Assembly: GCA_002368175.1 (NCBI GenBank) | Contig: AP018172.1 | Location: 745,001-809,000, forward strand | From: Calothrix sp. NIES-2098 | Lineage (GTDB): Bacteria > Cyanobacteriota > Cyanobacteriia > Cyanobacteriales > Nostocaceae | DNA length: 64,000 nucleotides | Reading direction: 5' to 3' | Part shown: positions 47,168 through 57,003 of the stretch, one piece after another | How the letters are laid out: each line of letters opens with the position of its first letter | Numbering within the stretch: position 1 is the stretch's first letter | Position numbers and translations under genes: made by a program | Notes under the pieces: model-generated | The model's database searches: none | What the model saw: only the letters and a program-made list of their open reading frames with translations | Told to the model about the DNA's origin: nothing

Positions 47168-50100
47168 ATGCTTAATTTTCAAACCTCCAGCCGTGAAAGA
47201 ATTATACACTTAACCGAAGTTTCTGCTACCGACTTTCCTGTCTCTAGCCGCTACAAGTATAAGTGCCGAGTGCAAATTATCTCTCATCAAGGCGAAACTT
47301 TGTTGCAGAAGGATTTATTTGCTCGGATGCAGCCAAGCTGGTTAGTCGAGTTGAAGAATAAAGGAGACTGCACGATCGCGCTGACGCTTTGCTACCGCGA
47401 AGGCGATATTACTCAGCCCTGGCAGGATGCGGGAACTGTCACCTTTGCTACTCAGGATTACTTGAAAGGCGATCGCAATGCCGATTTGGAACTGCCAATT
47501 CACACCTGGGAACAAGCGCCGCAACTGAAGCTGAAAGTACGCCTCACGGAAAGCGCTGATGAGGGCAGTAGTAGCACAGTAACAGTCTTCAGCAAGCAAT
47601 CGATTTCGCGTCGCCGGACTCAAGATACAGCAGAAAAAGCAGAGGTGGATTTGCCTCAGTCCACACCCCTGACTCCCCAAGAAGAAGTGATCGTCAAAGA
47701 CGTGTGGAACAAGCTGCGGTCTTGGAAAGAGTTGCAGATGGAGAAATTTTTCAAGCGGTTGTTATTAGAAGAACCAGAGCTTGAGTATTTGTTTGGCGAA
47801 GCAATTGACTGCGTCAGCGACTTTTTTTATGAGTTGTTTGATTGTGCTATCCACAAGCTGCAACCCGAAACTCAAAATATTATTGCTGAACCATTAACAG
47901 GAGTGCCGCCGGAGAAAGGAGACAGCTTCGATACAGTTGAGGAGTATGGAGCGTTATTTGCAGATATGGGTCTGCGTCCGCAGCACTGGCTAAAAGCGCG
48001 GCAAGTCTGGATGTGGATGCTGCCGTCGATTCCCTATCTGGAAGAATACGATCGCGAAGACCTGAATAAAGGCGCAAACTCTGCCCTCTACAAGTTCTTC
48101 AATACCTATGTGATTCTGCCAATGGCGGAGGCGGTGCAGCGTTATGAGAATGCTTTGCCACCCCAAATGTTGCAACAAATGGCAGATTGCTGGGAAGTGT
48201 TTAGCCAGAATAAGCAGCAGATGGGCATGGAGTTCTACCAGATTTTGTTTGAGAAATATCCGTTTGTGCTGCCGATTTTTGGCCGAGCAGATATGGATTA
48301 TCTCTCGCTCCATCTATTCCAGGCAGTAGAATTTCTGGTGCGCTGTTTGCGGACGGGCAGCAGCGACAATATGCTGCAAGAACTGCGGTTTTTGGGACAA
48401 GTTCACAGTTTTGCAGATGTACCGTCCTGCGCCTATCCAGCCGTCTCGGACACCATGTTTGTATTGTTCGAGAAATATTCGCCTAACTTCACCCCAGAAC
48501 TGCGGCAGGCGTGGCAAATATTATTCGATCGCGTCGTCAACGTGATTAAATTGCCCATGCTCAATCAGGAGCGATTGCTGAAAAAAGCCAAGCAGTTTCT
48601 CGATTTGATTTCCTCAGAACAAGCATGGGAACCAGAAGACAAAGAGCGACGTTGGAAAGAAATCCGTGACGAAATCAAAGCGACGGGAACTTATACCCAC
48701 ACCTATGAAGAACTTGCCTATGGCACTCAGGTAGCGTGGCGCAATGCTTCAAAATGTGTGGGGCGCATCGCCTGGAATAATATGGTAGTGCGCGATCGCC
48801 GTCATGTGAGTGACCCTGATGAAATGTTCCGCGAATGCCAAGAACACGTCAAGTTTGCTACCAACGGCGGTAATCTCCAGATTACAATGACGGTCTTTCG
48901 TCCCAGGCTGCCAAAAGAACGCTGGGGCCCTCGCTTTTGGAATTCTCAACTCTACCGCTATGCCGCCTACGAGCAACCCGATGGCAGCATTTTAGGCGAT
49001 CCGGCAAATCTAGAATTGACCAATGCCATTATCCAGTTTGGCTGGCAACCGCCCGCACCGCGCACCGCATATGACATTCTACCTGTGGTGATTGAGGTTC
49101 CCGGACAGGAGCCGAAAATGTACCACTGGCAACCAGAGGAAGTGCTGGAAGTACCGATTGAGCATCCCACCATTCCAGAGTTTAAAGAATTGGGAATGCG
49201 CTGGTATGCGATTCCTGCCATTAGCAATTTCGCAGTGCATATTGGCGGCATTCATTACGGCTGTATGCCCTTCAACGGCTGGTACATGGATACCGAAATC
49301 ATGCGGGACTTTCTCGATGAGTACCGCTACAACAAGATGGAGGAAATTGCCAAAGCCCTGAAGCTAGATACCAGTTCCGAGCAAACGCTGTGGCGCGATG
49401 AAGTGGCGCTGAAGCTGAACGTTGCCATCCTCTACTCGTTCCAGAAAGCCAAGGTGACAATGGTGGATCACCAAACCGCCTCTCGTCAGTTTTTGATTCA
49501 CGACTTGCGCGAAAAGAAAGCCGGAAGAGAATGTCCTGGCGACTGGGGTTGGGTAGTTCCCGCAACCGGAGGTAGTACTTGTCCAGTTTGGCATCACCAA
49601 ATGCGAGATTTCTACCTAGAGCCTGCCTACCACCACTCAGCCGATCGCTGGGCAGTCGAAGACGGTATAGAGTTAGAAAAACTGACCGCAGTTGCTGACG
49701 AAGACGGCGATAAGCAAGACCGGATTCTAATTCTTTATGCTTCGGAAACTGGCACAGCAGAAGGCTTTGCTCGGAAAGCTGCGCGACAGTTGCAGCGCTT
49801 CCGTCCCAAAGTCATGGCACTCGATGAATACACAGTTGAAACCCTAGCTGATGAAAAGTTGCTGCTGATTGTCACTTCTACCTTTGGCAATGGGGAAATG
49901 CCGAGTAACGGCAAACAATTCCTGCAATGGCTAAAACAACAGCCTGCCAGTTCCCTCGATGGGTTGAATTATTCCGTCCTAGGCATCGGCAGCACCGTTT
50001 ACGAACATTTCTGTGCTGCTGGCATTGCTGTAGATAAAGCTTTGGCAAAAGCAGGTGCAAACTGTGTTGTACCCCTGCATAAAGGCGATGAAATCAAGGG

Positions 50101-51604
50101 TCAAGCAGACACCTTCAAACAATGGTTGGGTTTGATTGCGCGAGTGTTGGGCGAAGATGCCACAACTGCGGATGCAGCCAGCATGACGGCTCCCAAACTC
50201 ACAGTCACCTACCTCAATGAAGCAGATCTGCCAACCCTACCTGCACCAACAGGCGATCGCGGTCTTCCTGTCCCGGTTGTCGCCAATGATGAATTGCTGC
50301 AAGAAGTCATTCCCGGCAGTCGTTCCACTCGTTATATCGTGTTCGACATTGCGAATACAGGCTTGCAGTACGAAACGGGCGATCACGTTGCTGTTTACCC
50401 CTGCAATCCACCGGAATTAGTCGATCGCCTTTGTACGCGCATCGGCACTTCTGCAAACGCTTACTTTACCGCGAACTATGTTACACCCGACGGCACAGTA
50501 ACCGATGACCAACCGCCTGTTGCTGTTCCCATAACCGTGCAGCAATTGTTGTCTGAAGAACTCGACTTGTCTTTACGGGAGCCATTTAACGACCTGCTAG
50601 CATACCTTTATTCAGCAGTGCAAAATCCGCAAGAAAAGCAGCGCTTAGAAATATGGCTAGAGATTTTGCACCAAGGTGAAGAGCATCCAGATAGCATCAC
50701 GCTCAAGAAAACGATTACCGACAACTTTACGAGTATTGCGGATTTGTTTGATGAATTTCCCTCAGCACCCGTCACCTTAGAAGCATTGCTAGAACTTTTA
50801 CCCAAGCAAAAGCCGCGCCTCTACTCCATTTCCTCCTGTCCGTTGCTGCATCCCCAAAAAATTCAAATCACAGTCGGAGTTTTGCAAATCAAAACCGATG
50901 CAGGCAAGGTGCGCCAAGGGCTTTGCTCTAACTATCTCGCTGGGATGCAACCGGGAGCGCAAGTGCGCATTGGAGTCCGCACCTCTGGTTTCCGTCCCCC
51001 TGCTGATTCTCAAGCCCCGATGCTGATGGTGGGGCCGGGAACAGGTGTTTCGCCGCTGATTGCTTTCTTACAATATCGAGAAGCATTACAACAGCAGGGA
51101 ACACCGTTAGGTGAGGCGTGTCTCTACTTTGGCTGCCGCAATCACAGTGACTTTCTGTATGGAACCCAACTTACCGCTTGGCAAAACCAAGGCGTGTTAA
51201 CTGGGTTAGAAGTTGCCTTTTCCCGCCTCACCGATAAAAAGCTGTACGTTCAAGGCTTGATGCAAGAGAAAGCCACAGAACTTTGGCAAATGCTGAGTCA
51301 TCCGCAGTGTCATTACTACGTCTGTGGTGATGCCAAGATGGCAGATGATGTATTTGAAGTATTTATGGCGATCGCCAAAACCGTTGGCAACCTCTCGCAC
51401 ATCGAAGCAGTAGAATTCTTCGACACTATGAAGAAAGAACACCGTTTCCATACTGACGTTTGGGGCGTGCAACTCAACTTCAAGCAAGCCATTCAACAGG
51501 TGCAAAAAGATAATTACTCTAAAGCTGAGAAATGGTTGGAAAGGGTAAAACAAACTAGTGAAGAATCAGTCACCGCAGACGAAAGTCAAGCATTGATGGT
51601 ATAA
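47168..51604 (+). CDS. nos: Full-length nitric oxide synthase with N-terminal globin region
   Basis: The 1478-residue enzyme would make NO and citrulline from arginine, O2 and NADPH. Order of parts: beta-rich N-terminal domain (1-140); globin-like segment (168-320) lacking a proximal His (Phe264 there); second globin (330-465) with His413 in LGQVHSF and the following PSCAYP. The NOS oxygenase (about 485-825) has heme-thiolate Cys530 in [13 protein letters not shown], arginine-binding Glu710 in GWYMDTE, and a pterin-site-like GDWGWVVP. The FMN domain (852-1000) starts [12 protein letters not shown]. The FAD/NADPH part (about 1040-1478) has RLYSISS, GLCSNYL and [16 protein letters not shown]. 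The oxygenase-FMN linker is short and acidic, with no calmodulin-binding helix. The layout matches the NOS of Synechococcus PCC 7335. The gene has its own terminator and lies between 535-bp direct repeats. Confidence 0.96.
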   Translation: MLNFQTSSRERIIHLTEVSATDFPVSSRYKYKCRVQIISHQGETLLQKDLFARMQPSWLVELKNKGDCTIALTLCYREGDITQPWQDAGTVTFATQDYLKGDRNADLELPIHTWEQAPQLKLKVRLTESADEGSSSTVTVFSKQSISRRRTQDTAEKAEVDLPQSTPLTPQEEVIVKDVWNKLRSWKELQMEKFFKRLLLEEPELEYLFGEAIDCVSDFFYELFDCAIHKLQPETQNIIAEPLTGVPPEKGDSFDTVEEYGALFADMGLRPQHWLKARQVWMWMLPSIPYLEEYDREDLNKGANSALYKFFNTYVILPMAEAVQRYENALPPQMLQQMADCWEVFSQNKQQMGMEFYQILFEKYPFVLPIFGRADMDYLSLHLFQAVEFLVRCLRTGSSDNMLQELRFLGQVHSFADVPSCAYPAVSDTMFVLFEKYSPNFTPELRQAWQILFDRVVNVIKLPMLNQERLLKKAKQFLDLISSEQAWEPEDKERRWKEIRDEIKATGTYTHTYEELAYGTQVAWRNASKCVGRIAWNNMVVRDRRHVSDPDEMFRECQEHVKFATNGGNLQITMTVFRPRLPKERWGPRFWNSQLYRYAAYEQPDGSILGDPANLELTNAIIQFGWQPPAPRTAYDILPVVIEVPGQEPKMYHWQPEEVLEVPIEHPTIPEFKELGMRWYAIPAISNFAVHIGGIHYGCMPFNGWYMDTEIMRDFLDEYRYNKMEEIAKALKLDTSSEQTLWRDEVALKLNVAILYSFQKAKVTMVDHQTASRQFLIHDLREKKAGRECPGDWGWVVPATGGSTCPVWHHQMRDFYLEPAYHHSADRWAVEDGIELEKLTAVADEDGDKQDRILILYASETGTAEGFARKAARQLQRFRPKVMALDEYTVETLADEKLLLIVTSTFGNGEMPSNGKQFLQWLKQQPASSLDGLNYSVLGIGSTVYEHFCAAGIAVDKALAKAGANCVVPLHKGDEIKGQADTFKQWLGLIARVLGEDATTADAASMTAPKLTVTYLNEADLPTLPAPTGDRGLPVPVVANDELLQEVIPGSRSTRYIVFDIANTGLQYETGDHVAVYPCNPPELVDRLCTRIGTSANAYFTANYVTPDGTVTDDQPPVAVPITVQQLLSEELDLSLREPFNDLLAYLYSAVQNPQEKQRLEIWLEILHQGEEHPDSITLKKTITDNFTSIADLFDEFPSAPVTLEALLELLPKQKPRLYSISSCPLLHPQKIQITVGVLQIKTDAGKVRQGLCSNYLAGMQPGAQVRIGVRTSGFRPPADSQAPMLMVGPGTGVSPLIAFLQYREALQQQGTPLGEACLYFGCRNHSDFLYGTQLTAWQNQGVLTGLEVAFSRLTDKKLYVQGLMQEKATELWQMLSHPQCHYYVCGDAKMADDVFEVFMAIAKTVGNLSHIEAVEFFDTMKKEHRFHTDVWGVQLNFKQAIQQVQKDNYSKAEKWLERVKQTSEESVTADESQALMV

Positions 51605-51626
51605 ACAATTCAATTTAAGCTAGAAC

Positions 51627-51671
51627 AGCCAGGAGACAACGCTTTTGTGTTTCCTGGCTTTTGATTTTGCA
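51627..51671 (+). terminator. Rho-independent terminator of the NOS gene
   Basis: Arms AGCCAGGAGACA (51627-51638) and TGTTTCCTGGCT (51648-51659) pair over 12 bp with one G-U, and TTTGATTTT follows. It starts 23 bp after the stop codon, so NOS appears to be monocistronic. Confidence 0.9.
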
Positions 51672-51695
51672 CAGTTAAATATAGTCAAGTGTCAG

Positions 51696-52230
51696 GCGAT
51701 CGCCTGTTTTAATTTCCTTCCCATCATCATCACTGTTGCTAATTCACTCATCAGCCGCCATCAAAGTGCGTAGGCGTAGCCCGCCGCAGGCATCGCTCTT
51801 GCTCATTTTCTCAGCTTTCAAGCAAAAAGGCGCAACGTTGAAGATAAAAGCCGCAATTTTCCGCATCAAAGCCGCAATGTTGAGGATAAAAGCCGCAAAG
51901 TTCAAGATAAAAACTGCAATGTTCGAGATAAAAGCCGCAACTTCGAGGATAAAAACCGCAATTGCCAGGCTCAAAGGTGCAACTTCGAGGATAAAAGCCG
52001 CAACCGCCAGGCTCAAAGGTGCAACGTTTACCCTCAAAGGCTCAAGTTTCAAGCTCAAAGCACAAATAACCAAGTAAATTGCTGATGTCGCTCACTTCCG
52101 AAGCTAAATACATCACATATTCACTTCGTTATTAGCCCGCCCTGCAATAAATTGCGGGCTAATAGCTCAAGTCTACTCAAGTAGACTGAGTATGCTGTGT
52201 TTACTCTAGAGATGAATAAGTGCGATCGCA
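51696..52230. repeat. 535-bp direct repeat, right copy
   Basis: Same length and order as 46400-46934. The first about 130 bp and the last about 100 bp are nearly identical, and the minisatellite part differs by scattered substitutions. Recombination between the copies would delete a 5296-bp unit carrying the NOS gene. Confidence 0.92.
51816..52056. repeat. 21-bp minisatellite B, about 11 units
   Basis: Same period, phase and approximate unit number as minisatellite A, with point differences between corresponding units. No credible gene lies in either strand. Confidence 0.87.
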
Positions 52231-52248
52231 AAACATTTCGATTTTACT

Positions 52249-52312
52249 GTAGGGGCACGGCATGAGTGGATTAAATGCTTGTCCAAAATATTGTTAATGC
52301 CGTGCCCTTACC
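52249..52312. repeat. REP-like hairpin upstream of the RAYT gene
   Basis: Arms GTAGGGGCACGGCAT (52249-52263) and ATGCCGTGCCCTTACC (52297-52312) form a long imperfect palindrome with a loop of about 33 nt. The same arms recur at 52651-52713 and 53050-53113. Confidence 0.88.
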
Positions 52313-52378
52313 TACCAGATATTTTATCTGACAATATAATATACATATAATTAGCGACTATTATTTAATATAATTGGG

Positions 52379-52999
52379 ATGCCATATAACCCCAAACAAC
52401 ATCATCGTCGTTCTATTCGTTTACCAGGATATGACTATACTCAAATCGCTGCATATTTCACAACAATTTGTACGTATAAAAAGCAATGTTGGTTTGGCGA
52501 TGTAATTAATGGGGAAATACTACATAATCAATTGGGAATAATTGTTCACCACTTTTGGCAGGCTCTTCCGCGTCGGTTTTCTCACATTCAATTAGATGCT
52601 TTTGTGGTCATGCCAAATCATGTGCATGGTATTCTCATCATCACTGATTCTGGGGCACGGCAACCACAATCCTTTCCATCAGTTGAAAACTTTACTGATG
52701 CCGTGCCCCTACAGAATACAAATATTCGTAAAACAGAACAATTTGGTAAACCTGTTTCTGGTTCTATTCCTACAGTTATTCGTTCTTTTAAATCTGCTGT
52801 CACTAAACGAATTAACCTAATGCGAAAAACTCCATATCCCCCCGTTTGGCAACGCGATTATTACGAAAGGATTATCCGCGAAGATGGATTGGATAATGTT
52901 CGCCAATATATTATCAATAATCCTTTGCAGTGGGCAGAGGACGAAGAAAACCCTTCGCATCACCCATACGAACAATTAGATTTAGGTTTATATTTTTAA
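52379..52999 (+). CDS. REP-associated tyrosine transposase (RAYT, Y1/HUH family)
   Basis: The 206-residue single-strand transposase of the IS200-like Y1 superfamily begins RRSIRLPGYDYTQIAAYFTT, typical of RAYTs. The HUH metal motif is PNHVHGI, and the catalytic Tyr is likely in WQRDYYERIIR, followed by NVRQYIINNPLQW. RAYTs are domesticated or REP-mobilising relatives of IS200/IS605 transposases. It is bracketed by two REP-like hairpins at 52249 and 53050, and a third copy lies in frame inside the gene (52651-52713, residues about 92-112), between the HUH motif and the Tyr helix. The frame is intact, so it may be active. Confidence 0.93.
   Translation: MPYNPKQHHRRSIRLPGYDYTQIAAYFTTICTYKKQCWFGDVINGEILHNQLGIIVHHFWQALPRRFSHIQLDAFVVMPNHVHGILIITDSGARQPQSFPSVENFTDAVPLQNTNIRKTEQFGKPVSGSIPTVIRSFKSAVTKRINLMRKTPYPPVWQRDYYERIIREDGLDNVRQYIINNPLQWAEDEENPSHHPYEQLDLGLYF
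52651..52713. repeat. REP-like hairpin inside the RAYT coding region
   Basis: TGGGGCACGGCA (52651-52662) and TGCCGTGCCCCTACA (52699-52713) reproduce the flanking REP arms within the reading frame. It is translated as part of the linker (GARQPQSFPS and DAVPLQN). Confidence 0.87.
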
Positions 53000-53049
53000 A
53001 CCCACATTATGGAACAATACAGTTCAGTTAAGCTGAGATGCAATACGTC

Positions 53050-53113
53050 GTAGGGGCACGGCATCCACAGACTTTCGGGAAAACCGACATTTTATCGGTG
53101 CCGTGCCCTTACC
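53050..53113. repeat. REP-like hairpin downstream of the RAYT gene
   Basis: Arms GTAGGGGCACGGCAT (53050-53064) and GTGCCGTGCCCTTACC near the right end, with an inner stem (AACCGACATTTTATCGGT region). Same family as the copy at 52249. Confidence 0.88.
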
Positions 53114-53145
53114 TGTGTAATCATTTAGTGTTGATATTTCTGAAA

Positions 53146-55140
53146 TCAACTCCACCCGCCAATTTCTGCTTCTGTTAGCGGCTTCTCTAACTTGCCGTAT
53201 TCTGTCTGCGCTGCTCGTAATACGTGCTTCATCTGCACAGCTTCCCCAGCATCAGCCGCTAAAAATGCTGCATTTAAGGCAATGTTCCGAATATTACCTC
53301 CAGCTACGTTGAGGCGTGCCAGTTTTACTACATCCAAGTCGGCTGTTGGCGTGTTGGGTGGGAAAATCCGCCGCCAAATCTCGGCTCGTTGCGCTGCATC
53401 GGGGAAGGGGAACTGCACGACAAAGCGAATGCGGCGCAGGAAAGCGGTATCAATGGCACTTTTCAGGTTAGTTGTTAACAGTGCCAAACCGGGATAAGAT
53501 TCCATCCGTTGCAATAAGTAGCTTACCTCGATGTTGGCATAGCGATCGCGCGCATCTTTAACTTCGCTACGTTTGCCAAATAAGGCATCAGCTTCATCAA
53601 ATAATAAAATTACTCCGCCTTGCTCGGCAGCATCAAACACCCGACGCAGATTTTTCTCTGTTTCGCCAATATACTTACTCACCACCGATGATAAATCAAT
53701 GCGATACAAGTCAAGACGCAATTTATTTGCTAGTACTTCCGCTGCTAAGGTTTTCCCCGTACCGCTAGCACCTGCAAATAAAGCGCTAATTCCCAAACCC
53801 CGCGCACTTTTAGCAGCAAATCCCCAGGTGTTATATACAGTACTTCGCTGCCGAACATGAGCCGCAAGATCGCGGAGAATATCTTTCTGGTTGTCTGGTA
53901 ATACCAAGTCTTCCCAGTCAGCAGCAGGCTCAATCCATTGTGCTAGCTCATCTAAGCGCGGTCGTGCTTGTAAGCGGCAAGCATCCCATAAAATATCAGT
54001 GAGGTTGTTTGATTGTGGCTGTGCTAATTGTCCGGCGGCTTCTGCACAGGCTGCATGAATAGTTGCAGGACTGAGGTTAAACTGATCTACTAAAATTTTG
54101 ACTTGTCCGTTGAGTTGGGGTGCAATTTCCGATAAGGCTTCTTGCCAAACTGCTCCTTGTTCTCTAGCTGTGGGTTGCTGCACGTCAAAACTTACTACCA
54201 AGCGTTGTGGCAAACGCATTCTTTCCCGACTGCTGATGAATAAAAAGCCATTTGTGCGTTCGATAAAATGAGCGATCGCATTTATTCGGGTAGCATCATT
54301 AGTATCGAGTTCGTCGCAGTCTATCAGTAAAGCACTTTTACTTAAAATTGTCTCCCGCGTCCACAGGCGAATCAGGTTATCTAATTCCCCTGGTAATAAG
54401 GGAATGACTTGTGCAGGCATTACCCACAGATGTAAATTTTGCAGTTGACAAATTGTAGCTGCAATGGCGCGTTTGCTACTAGTTTCGTTGCCACACAACT
54501 GAACGATGGGTAAATTATTTCCTTTATAAGTTTGCTGCCAAACTGCTGTAACTCGCTCTGCTAAAGCTTGGTGTGATGGTACTAAATCCCCACCACCTGA
54601 TAATGGCTCGATAATACCCGCCAGCCGTTCGTCAAGATATTGAATCCCAACTAAATAATGTAAAATCCGTTCGTCAATTCTCAACGGACTGAGGGTTAAA
54701 GCATGAGCTTCCCCAACTTGAATTAATCGCCAACGACGTAAAGGTGCATTAGGAGCGATCGCATCCCAATGAACGTTAGGTAACGCAGCTAAAGCTAAAC
54801 TTAAAGTAGGATAAGCTCGTTGTGCATCACCTTGAGCGATCGCACATAACCGTGCAAAATCTCCACTCAATTCCATCGCTGCACATAATAGCAACAAGTT
54901 GCGCTCAAAGCCTGAGAGACTAAACATCCGGCAGAGATTATCTAATGCCGATGGTGTAGGCATAGCCGCAGCTGCTTCTTTTAAAGCTTGCTGTCGCGCA
55001 TTTTCCTGATTTTCTAGTTCATTCGGCTGTGGCGAAGTTGTTGTATAACGTTCTAAAGCACCACGGACTACGGCTAAAGCTGCTGATAAATAACGCTGGT
55101 TGGCATCGTGCCAATTATTAATTATTGTTTGAGTATTCAT
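53146..55140 (-). CDS. AAA+ ATPase of an eCIS (Afp15/Pvc15-like)
   Basis: The 664-residue protein has a helical N-terminal half and a degenerate first ATPase-like region. The C-terminal AAA domain (about 430-640) has Walker A GASGTGKT, Walker B GVILLFDEADALFGKR, sensor LLTTNLKSAIDTAFLRR with the Arg finger, and the family-typical EIWRRIFP. Proteins of this kind (Afp15/Pvc15) are part of extracellular contractile injection system loci and are thought to help assembly or cargo loading. It overlaps the DUF4255 gene by 4 nt. Other AAA roles cannot be excluded from this gene alone, but the neighbour makes eCIS likely. Confidence 0.88.
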   Translation of the reverse strand: MNTQTIINNWHDANQRYLSAALAVVRGALERYTTTSPQPNELENQENARQQALKEAAAAMPTPSALDNLCRMFSLSGFERNLLLLCAAMELSGDFARLCAIAQGDAQRAYPTLSLALAALPNVHWDAIAPNAPLRRWRLIQVGEAHALTLSPLRIDERILHYLVGIQYLDERLAGIIEPLSGGGDLVPSHQALAERVTAVWQQTYKGNNLPIVQLCGNETSSKRAIAATICQLQNLHLWVMPAQVIPLLPGELDNLIRLWTRETILSKSALLIDCDELDTNDATRINAIAHFIERTNGFLFISSRERMRLPQRLVVSFDVQQPTAREQGAVWQEALSEIAPQLNGQVKILVDQFNLSPATIHAACAEAAGQLAQPQSNNLTDILWDACRLQARPRLDELAQWIEPAADWEDLVLPDNQKDILRDLAAHVRQRSTVYNTWGFAAKSARGLGISALFAGASGTGKTLAAEVLANKLRLDLYRIDLSSVVSKYIGETEKNLRRVFDAAEQGGVILLFDEADALFGKRSEVKDARDRYANIEVSYLLQRMESYPGLALLTTNLKSAIDTAFLRRIRFVVQFPFPDAAQRAEIWRRIFPPNTPTADLDVVKLARLNVAGGNIRNIALNAAFLAADAGEAVQMKHVLRAAQTEYGKLEKPLTEAEIGGWS

Positions 55141-56408
55141 GTAATTATTACCTGTGGTGCATCGTATTCTCCAGCTTGATTCATATTGCAGGGACTTTCC
55201 GCCCCATCTACTCGCACCCTGACAAGGTAAGTTCCTGGCTTGATATTGTCGATTGGAATTGTTATCGCATCGGTGTCTTCATTGTCTACTGATACAGGAA
55301 AAGTGTAGATAACAGGACTTTTATTAGAGATTTCATTCAGTAGTAAAACTACTCGTTGCGTCTTGCCAACTTTCGGCTGAAATTTCACCGTAATTGCACC
55401 TGAGCGTAAATTCTCACCACTTTTCTCTACTTGCGCGATCGCTGCTACGATTTTGGGATGCAGGACAAAAGGCGCAACATTCGATTCAATTTGCTGCTTT
55501 TGTCCAGCATCGCCCATTTTCAGGTGGACAACTTGCACGCCCTGGACACCTGCATATAAATCTGGCGGTACTAGCAGACTAATTTGTGTGTCTTTCACAT
55601 CTTCTGGGACTAGCAATTTCTCTGTATTGTCTACTCTAATTCTGGTAATCTCCCCCCGTAATCGCTTACCGCGAATTACTAAAGTACTGTCTACAACAAT
55701 TAATTGCTCTGTTTCCGTGGGGGCGAGAACTTGCTCAATACTTGGTTGCGACAAGGACATCATACATAACCCCTCAGCTTTTTGAGTGTCATCGCTCTCA
55801 ATCAAGACCATTGATGCTTGATAGCTAGCCGAGGGGCGATAATGAGTTTGTAGCGCAGACCAGAGTTTAGAAGTGTCTTCCATGTTAAAGAACTCTGGCG
55901 AAAGTTTAATTTGCCCAATTTGTTCGGCTAAATCAGAGACAGAAATACCAACTAAAGCCTGAGCAAAAACATTAGCAGTACTGCGTGTAGCTGCGTTCCT
56001 CAATGCATTTTCAATGGCGCTAGTTGCGATCGCAGGCGTGCGATGCAACAATTGCATTGCATACCCTAATAACAGTTCTGCCTGAAAATCTTTTGCTCCG
56101 TAAGCTGTCAGTAAGTAATGCAAGTCTAAAGCTAGTGGCGGATTTGCAGAGCGTGGGTTTTTATTTATACGTAAATTCTTACTGCGAAATTCTTGAGATA
56201 CCCAATCAACATTACGATTTTGCGTCACCTGATAGAGAAATAAATTGAGTTGAGCGCGCTCATCAGTTCCCACTGTAATTAGATCTGGTGGTAAAGCAGT
56301 CACAATTACATCACCAACACTTGCAGTAATCGAGTCACTGACTAGACCATTTTCCAGCAAGTCTTTCAGCACTGCTGTCACAGCGGCTATCGAGAGTGCA
56401 TTACTCAT
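55137..56408 (-). CDS. DUF4255 protein (Pvc16-like tail cap/terminator of an eCIS)
   Basis: The 423-residue protein carries an N-terminal DUF4255 domain (about 1-190): AVTAVLKDLLENGL, then LNLFLYQVTQNRNVDW, LALDLHYLLTAYG and LLGYAMQLLHRTPAI. Two Ig-like beta domains follow (RGKRLRGEITRIRV and the C-terminal RVRVDGAESP). Pvc16/Afp16-type proteins end the inner tube and sheath of contractile injection systems. It is the upstream gene of a two-gene unit with the AAA ATPase (4-nt overlap). Sheath, tube, baseplate and tail-fibre genes are not in this window. Confidence 0.9.
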   Translation of the reverse strand: MSNALSIAAVTAVLKDLLENGLVSDSITASVGDVIVTALPPDLITVGTDERAQLNLFLYQVTQNRNVDWVSQEFRSKNLRINKNPRSANPPLALDLHYLLTAYGAKDFQAELLLGYAMQLLHRTPAIATSAIENALRNAATRSTANVFAQALVGISVSDLAEQIGQIKLSPEFFNMEDTSKLWSALQTHYRPSASYQASMVLIESDDTQKAEGLCMMSLSQPSIEQVLAPTETEQLIVVDSTLVIRGKRLRGEITRIRVDNTEKLLVPEDVKDTQISLLVPPDLYAGVQGVQVVHLKMGDAGQKQQIESNVAPFVLHPKIVAAIAQVEKSGENLRSGAITVKFQPKVGKTQRVVLLLNEISNKSPVIYTFPVSVDNEDTDAITIPIDNIKPGTYLVRVRVDGAESPCNMNQAGEYDAPQVIIT

Positions 56409-57003
56409 TCTGATTCCTCACGCTACTAGCACCGATCGGACGAAATTCTCAAAACATTCTGCTTCGCGGTAATTCTAGATAAAACTTATACAAGCAAACT
56501 AGTTAATTTTGTCAACTATCTATTGATACATTCAATAAAACCTTGAGTAAAATGCACCTTTGCTAGAGCATTCATAGCTGATTTTTTGGAGTCCAAATAG
56601 TTAGGTATTGCTCGCTAAATCGGGGTTTACGGGTTTTCCCTAAGTTTGTGTATCAAAGAATGAAACTTTGATGTGTCGAGTCGGTCAATAAATTCAGGTA
56701 TATGGCCAATAGCTCCTAATTAAGCTAACAAAGCTGCGCTCGAATTCACGATAAATTTAACATTCGGAACAAATTGACACTACCCTAAGTCGTGCCTTTA
56801 AGCTTTTATTAAGCATTTGTATTAAATGCCCAGCATTGGTTAAACTTATTAATATGTTAAGCTGAATGTAAATAAATTAATAAACACAAGTAATAAAAAT
56901 TACTATTACCTAAATATAATTAGGCAAAAAAAATTGCCACTTAAGTAATATATATTTTTGTTGCAAGGTCAAACTTTAAAGTAACTAGGATGGGTTCTAG
57001 CAG
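56409..57003. other. Divergent gap of 595 bp between the eCIS pair and the kinase gene
   Basis: AT-rich, especially 56780-56970. It must hold promoters for the eCIS pair (leftward) and the kinase (rightward). I see no gene, and no repeat shared with the rest of the window. Confidence 0.4.

Noticed and set aside
47168..51604. NOS gene as a eukaryotic contaminant
   Set aside because: HIP1-type GCGATCG words occur within the gene, there are no introns, a bacterial-type terminator follows, and the flanks are cyanobacterial.
46400..52230. NOS region as a composite transposon or IS-flanked island
   Set aside because: The 535-bp repeats encode no transposase, have no terminal inverted repeats, and no target-site duplication could be read. 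Only direct repetition is supported.
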